The notes beneath the pieces are model-generated. The model searched no databases, was not told the DNA's origin, and saw only the letters and a list, made by a program, of their open reading frames with translations. DNA of 64,000 bases. It comes from Liolophura sinensis (lineage: Eukaryota > Mollusca > Polyplacophora > Chitonida > Chitonidae). Positions 45,541 to 58,700 of this stretch are shown here, piece after piece. The DNA is taken from the NCBI RefSeq assembly GCF_032854445.1, contig NC_088300.1, forward strand, positions 73,136,984 to 73,200,983, read 5' to 3'. How positions within the stretch are numbered: the first letter of the stretch is position 1; each line of letters opens with the position of its first letter. A program made the translations under genes and the position numbers.

Positions 45541-46374
45541 GCTGAACTCATCCATCTACAGGAGCTAGTCACAACATCATCAGCATTTCCTGGATTAAGA
45601 CATCGTCTAGCTAACACTGGTGTCACTGGTAAAAAATCACATTCACAACGACAACATCTTGACAAATCCAAACCGGGGGATGGTAAGAGTCTGGGTCCGC
45701 GTCATGAGCACCCGACACGACAGCAGCACCCTGAGAAATGTCAAAGAGGGTCGCTCGCCGACCCGTCATTCTCCCTCTTCACCAGGCACTTCACCAGACC
45801 GTCACGGAATCTACAGCTCGCAGGAAGCGGCAGAACAATCTGCACGGTTCATACACCGGCAGTCTTCCCTCCCCTGCCACACAACTTCTACCGTGAGAAC
45901 CTCTATGCTGTCTGATTGCGGTTTGTGGCTTTCCCGCGGTCTGCCTTGGCTACGGAGACCCTCAATCTTCGGCAGTTATCGCCGCGAGCGGAAATCTCCA
46001 TATACAGAGCCAAGCTTATTATGTATGCAGCGATGCTCCCCGAATATGGTGAGAGTAATGCAGAGCTACTCTCTACATATTACACAGGTTCGAACTAGGT
46101 AGATACAGATGTGTGGGGGGAAGTTATACTCAAAGCGACTCCTTTAGTCAAAATTTAGCTATACAGCACTTGTGTAGATTCACATTTCCATAGAATAGTG
46201 TAAAACAAAAATGCGCTGAGAAAGCGACGCAGTTTCGTATCCATTAAGTGTCTACGTCAACTTTTCAATCAACATCACAGTGGAGATTGTCGGAGAAAGC
46301 GAGGCGGTCGAGTTCAAAGATAAGACAATGTCGGTCATCAACTTGAAGTTTGGTCGAAGGTGATAATCATTCGA
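45541..46374. promoter_or_regulatory. Probable shared promoter / 5' region of the divergent F-box/LRR and ZIP13 genes
   Basis: Between about 45,640 and 45,990 the sequence is visibly richer in G, C and CpG than its flanks (for example GACACGACAGCAGC, CCGCGGTC, TCGCCGCGAGCGG). It lies head-to-head between the F-box/LRR gene (minus) and SLC39A13 (plus). A first F-box/LRR exon with its ATG should lie here on the minus strand; an ATG at 45,769-45,767 opens a 40-codon frame, but no convincing donor follows. Several plus-strand frames overlap it without recognisable domains. Confidence 0.5.
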
Positions 46375-46714
46375 ATGGCCAAAATGACAAAAGATAAAGG
46401 GCCAGTGTTTGCACTGGTTGTCTTTCTATTGTTTATCGGACAGACAGTGGGGGAAATTCACCGAGCGAAGGCGACCAAAGCGAAACCTCTCCCCCGAACA
46501 CGGACTGACTTTTTCACCGACTCGGAGAACGGCGTGGTGAATAAGCTGTCTGACAACACCATGGATGCTACTACAGGAACGGACGTCTTCTTTAATTCAA
46601 ATCGGAAAGAAGCATGGATTTATTCATTGATAGGCTCAGTGGTGGTTGGCTTGAGTGGAGTTTTCCCACTACTTGTCATACCCATTGAGGCCGGCCCCTC
46701 TTTGCATCATGGAC
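46375..46714 (+). CDS. SLC39A13: SLC39A13 exon 1 (start codon, signal region, TM1)
   Basis: Starts at ATG 46,375 (MAKMTKDKGPVFALVVF); a second in-frame ATG three codons later has the better -3 base and may be used. The frame is open upstream but without another ATG. A GTAAGT donor follows at 46,715. It ends in phase 1 inside GPSLHHG. Confidence 0.92.
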
Positions 46715-49700
46715 GTAAGTACTGTATAGCCTACACGGTTTGATTCCGGACTTTTCCAATTTCATATCAAGTTACCTTATTAGGTTAATTTTAATGTCAC
46801 CATAAGTGAGAAAATTACGACTGTCTATACAGTATCATACACTATACCTGCAGAATATGACTTTCTAAAGTGTACAGTTGTGTAATTCCCATTATTGCAG
46901 TAATGATTGTGATTATGCCTCAGATCATAAGAAAAATAAATAGTAGAAAAATGGGAAATGGAAAGTTGCCTGCAAGTGATAATGGGAGACAACTTCAAGG
47001 AGTTCCTGGTACATAAGAAAAGTTTATTCTATTTAAGGAAAAATGAATTACAGTTGGGTACATTTTCAAACAATTTTAACAGCGTGGCATTTGGATGTCT
47101 ACTGTGTTACACTGTTCATGATTGGTGTTTAAATGCTGAAACGTTTCATATGATACTCAGCGAGTATTATGTTTGAAGTATAATACACTTTGTACTATAT
47201 CACTGCAACATGTGATGTGCTGTGCTGCAAGTATAGATGTTAAAGATCACATCTGGCAGCAAGTGTTAGAAGCATTACAGAGCAGACTGTTTTCATGGAA
47301 GGCTTAGCTAGATTAAACACCTCTGTGGCTCTCACCATATACCTATGTCTAGAACTGTTGTCATTTTTTTCCCTTGTATCTCATTTAGCAAGATTTATAT
47401 ACACACATAAAAGAATTAATATGCTGTTAATTTGTCATAGCAACAGTATATCCAGGCTGATGTACAAAAAGATAATTTTGAGCACCACACAGAGATATGT
47501 TCTGGAAGAAGTGTTGTTAGTGGCTTATAAATAACGTAAATTGTTCTGTTTCCTCCTCAAAACTTGCCCAATTGTTCATTCTTAAAATTGGAGGAAATAG
47601 CCGTGTGTTTGTAAATATTGTACAAGCTATATCCTGAACATACAGGTGTTGTTCAGTGTTTTTCTGTTAACCCACTTCCTGGATCACATCCTATGCGTAT
47701 ACACTGAGAGTGGACCTATCACAATGCATAAGAAGACCTTAGAAGTAGGGTTTGTGTATTTTGCTGTATATACCTTTATATGTTGGCTGGTCTTAAAACA
47801 TGGAAGTCTCTAGGTTACATGCTAATGGACTTCTGTGTACTGTAACAATAGTGACTTGTATTAATATGTAGTTTCAAAGTTTATTGAAAACATTTTTGTC
47901 TTTGGTATATGTATTTAGTTTATTATTGTATATATTAATTTCATTCAGCTCTTCATGTGTTCATGTTAATATTTCTGAGAAATATCATTGTATATGTGTG
48001 GTTTATATATTTGAATGAATTTAAATACAGTTAGGCTGTTTGCGACATCCATGACACTCATCGGACTGTATTGTTACAGCCGGCATTTTACATGACAAAC
48101 AAGTTTGTCCAGTTCCATGTATTTTTTTTATTAACTGATTTATTGCTTCAATCACAACTACAACTTGTCCTTCTTTAGATGCCTCAGGGTTATTGATAAA
48201 TTGTTCAACTAATTAAAGATATGGAATATTAATGTCTCTGGCTTACATGTATTTTTATAGACTACTCAGGGCTGCATTTGTGTCAGTGTTACTGTTTTGT
48301 CACCTTCATGAATCAATTTATTTAATGCATGAAATAGTCCTTTCTTCTGGAGTATCCCTGTAGTACATGTTCATAGGATTATTGCTGCCACTTTTTTGGC
48401 AAACAGGATTGCCATACAGATTAACATGTCACACTGACATTGATCTGATCAGTGCTTGGTCAATACAAGGCCACCTGCAACAGTTGGGACACCGCAGGAC
48501 ATCAGTCTGTTTACCTGTTTACATGATATGTTTATCTAGGTAGGATTCTCTGAGGTAATCAGACAGGTACAAGTCACAGTGTGTTCACAGTCTGATTAAT
48601 CCAGGGTGAAGGTAAACTTTGTCTGTACAGGTACACATGGGTGGGCTTGAGGTGTCAGATTGCCCTGAAATGGTCTTAACAGACATAGCTTTTTTGAAGG
48701 TATCACAGCTGCATATATATAAATATATAGTTTACATGTTATATGATGCTGCAAATGTCAAACATTTTAAAGTGAACAAAAAAGCAGCCACTAAAGCTGA
48801 ATTAATTAATAAAGCAGTATTCCAGAAATGTTCTGAAAATTATGTAAAAAATTCTACACCACATATCAGCAAAGTAAGTAGCAAACAATCGTTAGTTTGG
48901 TGACGCCATTTTGCCTTGTTCTAGCTACATGCATTTAGAGTAACATCACAAAACGTCAACAAAACATGTAAATGTGGCAGTATTAAGAACTTGTTACAAC
49001 CATCCTCCATCCCTTACATATTGACCCTGGAGATATTGAAGACCACATGTATAACTACATGTATTGTTAATCCATTGCATATTGATGCTGACATCATAGT
49101 GTTTTAACCCAAGTGGACCAGTTTATTGACCCCTCCTTGGGAGGTTCACATTTCTGGGTCACTCCGACCTAAATTAGCCATCTGAAAGACTGTAATGGAT
49201 AATGTCTTACACAGCAGTGTAGCCATGTCTTCCAGGAATGGCCCAGTTAATTGCCCATAGATCCTAAGCTTTAGCAGTAGCCTAGGTTGTGTACCTTGTT
49301 CTGTACATGTACAGCTTGTTACTGATAATGTTAAACTAACCTGGATAAAATGCTTTTGAAAGTTCCTTGACAAGCAATGTTATTAGTAGTATGGTTTGTC
49401 AGATTTTCCCTAAATGTAAAAAAGGAAGTAAAATGCTTCAGCTTGCTTACATTTTTATACAAGTAACTTCTACACAGATCACTATATTATTTGTATTAAA
49501 TACAGCTACTTATGCTGTCTAAAATAATCCTGAAATCTACAGTGGCTATTTTATGTGTTCATCTTGAATGTTGGGTGCATCAGTCGAAATGTTGCAGACC
49601 CAGATTGTCCATGGACTGCTGAAAAAAAACGGAGTGCTCTGTATTTGAGCAGGAAATTGTGAAGGTGTAATATTACTGACTAGCTATTTTTACGCTTGCC

Positions 49701-52700
49701 AGATTTTCTCCCAGCTCTGTTACAATTCCAGAAGAGTAATGACCATTATTGATTCCTGTACTACAGACACAGCTTTTAGCGACTCGCTCTTACATGCATG
49801 GGCTTCCCAGTGGTTTTCCTACAGGAGTTACTGCCCTTCTAATACAGTTATATTGCATTTCCTATTAGTCTATTGTATTCAAGGATTTTGTTTTATAGAT
49901 TTCTTCAGATAAAGCTGGACATTATCAGACTGTTGTAAACTTTAATTATGTGTATTTCCCTGGTATTCAATATACGTGTAAACCACAGAAATTAATATTC
50001 CATACCTTTAAGTAGTTGAGCAATTTATCAGTATCACTTTTATGAGTCTATTGTATTCAAGGATTTTTGATTTATAGATTTCTACACATAAAGTTTGACA
50101 TCGTCACAGTGTTATAATGTTGAATTATGTCTCTTTAAGTTTCCTGGTAGGGAGAATTCTGTAATGTATTTATCTACTTGTTCGTTCATTGGTAGAAGAA
50201 TGAACATGGTATGTACAAGTAGCTAACTCAGGGTTATGGCTGTGAGCTATATGGACCTAATTCATCCAGCAGAGATAAAACAATCTGTAACAGAGTTCCC
50301 AGTATGTACATCGTGTATTGATTTCATAATACCTGAACAAACACAGCTGCTCATTGCACTGTTGAAAAGCTAAACGATACCAAAAAACATGTTGAAACAA
50401 GTGTTACAGGATCAGTGTGAACAATGAGCAGTTGGGACAGCTTATCCTAATCAATAGATGTTATTAAAAGGTAGATACCATGTCGTTTATAACAGCTGTC
50501 AGTGGGAGGGGGTCAATTTTTTTTTTCTTATTTTCTGAGGCCTTAGTGGCTCAGTTGGTTAGCACGCTAGCACAGCGTATTGACCCAGGAGTCTCTCACC
50601 AATGCACTCGCTGCGAGTTCAAGTCCAGCTCATGCAGGCTTCCTCTCCGGCCGTATGTGGGAAGGTCTTCTAGCAACCTGCGTTTGGTCGTGGGTTTTCC
50701 CCGGGCTTTGCCCGGTTTCCTCCCACCATAATGCTGACAGCCGTGCTATAAGTGAAATATTCTTGAGTACGGCGTAAAACACGAATCATATAAATAAATA
50801 AATAAATTTTATTTTCTAATTCCTAACAGAGACTATGTGTTCGGTATTTTTGTAATACATACCCTAATTTTTCTACAATTTGGGACAGATATTAGTAGTG
50901 CTGAAGTATTACATTTCTTTACCGGCTTTTGGTAGGATACCAAGGATTTGACAGCAGGTATAGCTGCCCTTTATTTCAGTATTAAAGCATATGGGCTATG
51001 GAAAATATTGCCGTTTACTTTGTCACATTCTCAATGCACATTGGAAGCAAATTGCAGTGATTGAAAAGTAGTTAACCTTCCATGAAATTACACAGGCGGC
51101 TTAGTTACAGTTAATCATTGTGGTTGATTAAATTCCGTCACACTGGTACTTCTAGATGCTAACAGCATTCGATAATTGCTCTGATATATTCTGTCAAGGG
51201 AAGTAACCTATGTTTTGCAAAAATATTGAATAAGCAGATGTAAGACTTGACTAATACCTGTTATCTCCAGATAAACATGACTGCCGTGAAATATCCTGGG
51301 GCAATCACTGGATACATCTTACAGAGTGTTATATGAGAAAAGGTCCTTGGGTGGGGAATGATTTTTGTCATATTTTAGCTAATGAAAAAGAAAGGGGATT
51401 TTAAAGAAATTCACGTGAGAATTAATTATGCTCAACAAGCATATTTTTAATCATGGCCAAAATGGGATTTTAATAACCTATTTTTTGCTACATTATGCAT
51501 TAATATGTTGCTTTATACTGAATATGTGTATATTACATATTGTTCATATTTAAAAAGAGCAACAAAGAGCTAATCTATTGAATCTGAATTAAAAAAAAAA
51601 ACATATTAATTATATATTTCAATCCTTAAGGTCATACTTATTTGAAACACATTGTTTATAGTTACATGTATGTCATAGTTTTATTTGTCGTTGTAATGTT
51701 AGTGTATAGAGAAACAGTTGTAACAGTTAAAAAAACAGTGGAAAAAAGAAAAAAGAAAGCCCATGATAATGTTTGTACCTGACACATATTTTTGATGACA
51801 TAGCCCATATTTATGAAGTCACCCCTGGCTTGGTCTTATCAGCCTCTGCCCCAGCGTGTCAGAGAGCTTTGTTAGCCTAGAGATAAAGTTTAGTGATAGT
51901 CACTCCCTTATCTTCCATACAAATCAGATATGTATAGTTTTATGAGATTTAAATGTCTTTGATTTCAGATGATCATGTATCTGTATATGAAGTACAGGCC
52001 TTTAAAATGAACATAGGGATAGGTTACTGATGCAGGCATTAACCAACAATGAATTGAATGAATAAATAAAAAAATAAATAAATGAAAGCTATAACTATGA
52101 AAGGGGTGCTGTCATACCATCGACCATGTTGATCAGAATGAGATCCGTGTATATTCTCTACCTGTGTAGTCTGTTTGTAACATTTTTACTTTGATGTGCG
52201 CCTAGCTTCACACATGAATCATTATTATCAGTACACATACATATATCTACATGTGCACATATGGTTATGGATTATTACTGTACATGTATACAACTAGCAT
52301 CTCACCTTCTGGTAAAAAGAAATAATGATATTATGTAATATTTCAGAGGAATGGTTGTTCTTTGCCATTTCACACTCACGTTGTCACAAGAGGATGATTT
52401 GTATCCTTCAGCAGTTTTCTGATTTCAATGTTAAAGGCACCATGGAGGCACTAACTTAATTGCAGAAGCAAAGATACATGTGCATGTCATCAAATAAACG
52501 CAACAGGATATGAAATAGCCATATATTTAGTAATTAATGAAAGATTTGTACATGATTGTGTTAATACTGCTTAAGCTAGGAAGAACCAGGTTAGTAATTA
52601 GGCATACCTGTCACTGTCTGCTATTCGAACCAGTCTTTGTTTAGAAACTGTTTAAAACTGTTGGATGTAAATATATGGGATGTAAAACAGAACCCTTACG

Positions 52701-55700
52701 CTGTGACCACAACTTTGATTACCCACTTAAAGGAGAGATGAAAAAGAGCTCTAATACAAAGATTATGTTTCTATGCCAATTTATGCCCCAGAATTTTTTT
52801 AAACAATGTTATTTTGGAGGGTATTTTTTATACCTGTTAATTACCCCTCTATGCTATGCATATTTTCTGTCAAAGGTCACTTTTTTTTGGAAATTACGTC
52901 AGCATTGATCTGACCCAGAACTTGGTGAACACCCAAACGCGGGGAACCGTGTCGCTACTATGTGGGCAAGGTTAGATGTTCACGGATACTGCATGGCTTC
53001 TTCAGGCGAACTTAGCACCTCCTTCGCGCCCCTACATCCACCCTCATTCGGTCTGTTCTCACACCCCCGCCCCCATTCAGCCAGACCCATTCGGTCTGTC
53101 CCCAACAGAAAACTGTTCTTTGAATCCATTTTTATCCCTCAGTGCGAAAGTTGAAAAATTTGTTTGTACTCTTACATGTTATTACACATAATAATCTGCA
53201 CATTAAAAAATTAAAACCGAAGCATTTCAAGTATCCTTTAACTGTTATTTTGTACATGTAGATGAATTTGGTGAAGTGTTATCAAGTATAAGTTTGATAA
53301 CTTTTTTCCTCTCTATAAGCTACATACATGTATATGCTTGGGGCATAATTTCAAGTTTCACAGTAAATAACAATTCTTAGAGGGACATAAATTTAAGCAT
53401 GAATAGGAATTGATAATCAGGACAAAGTATGCATATATACATGTCTTGGTTACTGCTATAATGTCATGTACATTACTACTAGTTGGTGGTTTATCCTGGA
53501 TACCCCGATTTTCTCCACCCATAAAACTCTTTGCCATCATAAATATGTAAAAACTTTATGTATTCAGTAGATAAATAAAAAAAACAAGGTGCCACAAACA
53601 TGTATAAAGAACTACTGCCAGTGGTTCAGATCTCTAGGAATAAGTATTTGGGACTACCCAGCTTTGTAGAAGTAAAATGGTTTATGTCAAATTTCATGAG
53701 ATTGATTCAGGATTATTGAATGGTATACTTTATACACAACTTTAATATTAACTTGTTCCAATATTGAATAAATGTATTATGAATGTAAAGTCACCATTGG
53801 ACTCTGACCTAAGTTTGATCATGTAGAACTTTAGAAATTGTCTACAGATTACAGATAAGAATCGCAGCATCTACAAAATGTCACTGACCAATTTTGTACC
53901 AGAGTTTTGAGATTTGAGACCAGTCCTCACCATCACTAGCTGATCCTTCTGAAGTTCAGTCAAACAAAGTGAAGACCTGATCAAACTCTCCTATGATTTG
54001 TGTTTATAAATTTAGTAAGAACCTTGTGTTTAGATGATTGTTTGTTTATAAATATAAATGTTTATCAGTGGAGGTAAGATCACTGGTAATTGAATTATTT
54101 ATTTTTAAATCACAGGCCAATGAGTTGCAGTTGTTCTTGTTTAACTTTATGGGCTGGCAAATCAAAATTAAGCTGACCACTGTGTTGATGTACCACTGGC
54201 ATTGTATATACATTTGACTCGTGATAGATATTTACTAGTGGCATTAGGCATTTGACTTGTGTTGATATATACCAGTGGCATTAGACATTTGACTTCAGCA
54301 TATAAGTACATATAGCATGCACTTTTCCAATTGACTGTCAGAAATCTTCCACATTGTTATCCATTACTTTGGGTAGCATACAACTACATGTAGCAAGAAG
54401 CTTTATCTGTAGTATTATCATCTGTCACCTGTCCAATGTCGACGCTAAAGGTTATAGTAGCAAATTTACTGTTCATTCTCTATCATGTACTGTATCTCTA
54501 TAGGTCTCTCCCTGTTCTATTCATTTTTACCCACAGAGCCACAGAGAAGAGACAGTTATGTGTACTTGAGATTGACAACAAAACATTGGTTAATACATAT
54601 GTTTTAGCATGACAGCGAAGCATTTGGTAAACAGATCAAACATGAAGATGGAAGAGACTGTACAAGCTGAGAAATTCTTGCAGCATTGGCACCATGCTTT
54701 AAAAAGTGTGCTTTCTAAATATTTCCATTAGCCACCTAGAATAGTTGTTTCATATAGATACTCACATGTTTAGTTTTGGAGCTCATTTTGTCAGAGGGTG
54801 TGATTCTGTGGGAGCCAGCTTGGTGTATGAAGGTGCAGGAGGAACCCTCTCAGCAGTTGGGTTTAGCCCATGTAGTCAAGGCCGACAATTAACCAAGAGA
54901 GGTGAGGATAGCTGTGGTATGGTACTCTAGGAGATACCGTTTGCTGTGAACATGTATGGCCATCCATCCCTGGCACTGAGACTAATTAATGTCTTAGCTT
55001 GTATGACAGAGCGGCCGCTGGTAGAATCTGCAGATGTGAGCAGACAGCCTGCAGAAACACAACAGCATCTCAGGCCTCACTTGCAAGTCCCAAAGCTTAA
55101 ATTTAGGATTCTGGTGTCGTTACTAGCCACTGTGCTGGGTATTGTGATGCACCAATGCAGAGCTTAAAGAACCATCTGCAGTCACAGCTTTTTACTTGAT
55201 AATGTGAGTGCTTTTAGTGGATTACTGCATCAGGTTTTGTCCATCAATAACTGACCTTAACATCTCTGTATAACAGAGCTAAGCCAGGCCTCATCAACAT
55301 TCACATGTGTGGCCGTGTTTCTCATGTTTGCTCATGGTTACTGATCGCTATTTTATTGGCCTGGTGCTTATATTATATTGGTGTTGTGATACAGAAAATG
55401 TCCTTCATTTGTAGTATCAGCAGTACTGGCAGTGGTATGTGTTTTTATAACTGAAGTGATTGTATGCAGATACGTCACATATTGTACCTTTGCTAAATGT
55501 CCTGTTCAAGAAACATGCGTTATTATGGAGTTATATACGTAGGTCTTCAAACCAGTATGAAATTGGTAAATGAAGGTTTGAAAAATGTGATATGAGAGAA
55601 TGGTGAAGTGGAGAGCTAACATACTGATTCCTGGCGTTCATACCCTCGGGATCATGCATTAAGATACACTCTGTGTTGATAGATAACTTGTGGTGCTATA

Positions 55701-58700
55701 GTAACTGGCCAGTCATTTCTTGATACACTCATTGTGTAGATTCCATTTTTAGATGAAGCTTCATATGGATTATATTCTTTGTTGGCTGGTTCTCTCCACG
55801 TATGCTGGTTTGTCCCATCATATAATGAGAGGACACTTACAAACAGGGGCTTTGCATGGAATAATGCATGATTTATTTGTCCATTTAAGGGATATCCATT
55901 TCATTCACTAGCCCTTCGTTCATTATTCATGGACTGATGTTCAAACAGTTTTTCATATTGTCTGACATTAAAAACAATATTTCTATGCATGTCAACAAAG
56001 AATGCTGAAGATATATGTATTTGGTTTCGAATGTAACACTTTCACTTCAGATTAGTATATTTTGAAATGTTTGTCCATGTGGATTGTATAATGTTACATA
56101 TAGGATAGTTGGATACTGTAAAAACAAATATAGGAACTAAACAATTTTAAGCAACAATGACAGTCCTTGTAGCTCCCATTTTCTGGGTAAAACTAATACC
56201 TATGCATTAGATGCAGTTAATTAAAAAAAGAACTGTTAATGTTGTTCTAATTTTATTGCCTTACTTAAAGTACTGGCAGCTTATAATACATGTAGTTAAT
56301 CTTGAAGACTGACTGTTAAAAGCTGGCACTTGTTTCTTCCTTCTCAGACCTCAGGGCTTTGTTCACAGCTGGTCATCATCATCATCATACTGACCAGTAG
56401 AGGAGTGGTAGCCTGACCTGTCCACACCTGCATGTACTGGTCAGTGGTGTTTGGCTAAGGACATAGGTTATCTGATTACCCTCTCCGGTCTCTTTTGTCT
56501 GATTTGTTGATCATTTTAGCTATGAAGGATTGTCTCAGTTCTCTCTCCAGTGTCCTATATCAGTGTATGGTACATGTATGTCTACCATCTTCTTTGTGGG
56601 TAAATGATAGCTTTATTTAGTCACATCTATCTGCATGTTTACACAAAATATGTAACATGGCTTTCACCCCACAATAGGGATGAGAAAAAGACAATTTGTA
56701 TAGGATACCGTACAGTTACTTTGGGTGTTACAGTGCAAGTTTGGCACAGGGTTCATTTCCATTATGCAGAGATATTGACCATTGCAGGCACCTGGTAGAA
56801 GAGAGGTTATTGCATTAAGGACCATGCAGTTTGTTTTCCCTTCACATACAGCAAATATCTGAGAGATTTTAGAAGGTGTTATTTATGTAACAGGACACCA
56901 ATGCCACTTCCACAAGCAAGATGAGGCCTAGAGCCTAGGGAATTTGGTATAACTTAATGTGTGTGGTCAAAGGTCTTATTTACATGTACACTTTCTGTGC
57001 CAAAATGTTCAACTTAGTGCTTAAGGCCAATGACCGTTAATTAATAACATGCAAAACTTATGTGTTACATGTAGCTCTAGTTTGATATTTTATAAAGTAC
57101 ATGTGTGTATTTATTTGTGTATGATTTGAAAGTATCTATATGATTTAAATGTATTTATTTTAATGTTTAGCTTATAGCACAGATGCATGTACATGGATTT
57201 AAATATATAAATGTACTTGACCATTCAACTTGTGGAAACCCACAGCCTTGTTAACCTGAGTAACTTTGTATCCTCTCTACTTATCAGGCTGATGTATATT
57301 TCTGTTGGCTGGGTTAACTGGCTCATGTTACACTGATGATAGAAAATGTGTATGAAATGAGCTGTATCCCCTCCCTGACTTAGCTAAGGGACTCCTTTCT
57401 CTCCAGCTATCTGCCTTACACACACCATACAGATGTGTCAGCACGTACTCTAACCAGTATCAGCTTTCTTAGCTACAGCAATCTTCATCTCACTTATCTG
57501 TAGGTGATAAATGGCTTATGTTTTCTGCTAGAACCATGGTGCAATGGCCCATTGTGTAGTTGTACAAGACATGAAGGGTGAAGCAAGCACACTGGCATCA
57601 TTAGTTTCCGGGATATGGGCCTATTGGTATAGAGCAGAGAGAGAACATCATCTGATTACCATTCCTTAATTATGTCAGTAACTACTGAAACAGACACCTT
57701 TCGGTGTTGAATCAGTAGATGGCAGATGCAACCAACATTTACATGTACACATGCACGACAGACTAACAGCATGCACTTGATGAAATAATGGTGAATGGTT
57801 TTGAATGTTTTGGCGAAGGTAGATGCAAAACTCACCAATGGGGTAGTCATCCTGTCCCTGTGTAAGTGATGCCTCTGTGGAGTGGTAAGGGGTATCTGTT
57901 GCGGGGTAGCACAGTTGGCTGAGGGTCTGAGGCTAATTAATGGTAGAGAAGGCAATCTACAGGCTTACCACCAAGGTAGCACATGCATATCCCTGATAAG
58001 ATTGAGCTTTAAGTAAGAAGCTATGGGTATAAATGTACATGTAACATTAAGAGATGGAGCAGCATTGGCCAGGCCCCTGTCAGTCAGCCTTATACCCTGC
58101 ATTACCCACAATGTGTACTTGTAGATGGGGGTATAGACAGTGGGGTGTATAATGTGTTGGGGTGCATGTTGTCTTCAGAAGTGTGGGCAGTCCACTTCTC
58201 TACACACACACATACCCACCAAGCATGTGCACTCGGCTTCCACAATCCATGTGTTTGTTATAGAGAGAACAGCCAAGATTTGGACAACTTCCACCCTCAA
58301 GCTTATAGATCTATAAATACCCAGGTTTACACAGTGTACATGTACATGCCTGGTTCCTCAGGACCTTTATTCAGGATGCATGGTACATGTGCAGGGTACA
58401 GCCTAAACCTGCCTTCTGACATGCTCTTCACCTCAGCCAGCCATGGCAACTATAGTACTCTGACACAACATGACTCACACACATGGACACTGATGGAAAT
58501 GGTATTGCATCTCAAAACCATTGTATACCAACTTGATTGGTCAGTCTAGGTGAAAATAAAACGCCAATAAAATAAATAAATTTAATTACATTGTATTTTG
58601 ATATGTTTTGTACATTATATTGCCATATATTAATTGTTCAACCCAAAACTGTACATCTATAAACTCTTCTGGATCCCCCCCCCTTCCATTCTTGAATGCC

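Noticed and set aside
45620-46102. 160- and 126-codon plus-strand frames upstream of ZIP13
   Set aside because: They overlap each other in different frames in a GC-richer segment, have low-complexity Ser/Arg-rich readings and no domain. They are more likely antisense to promoter or 5' exon sequence.
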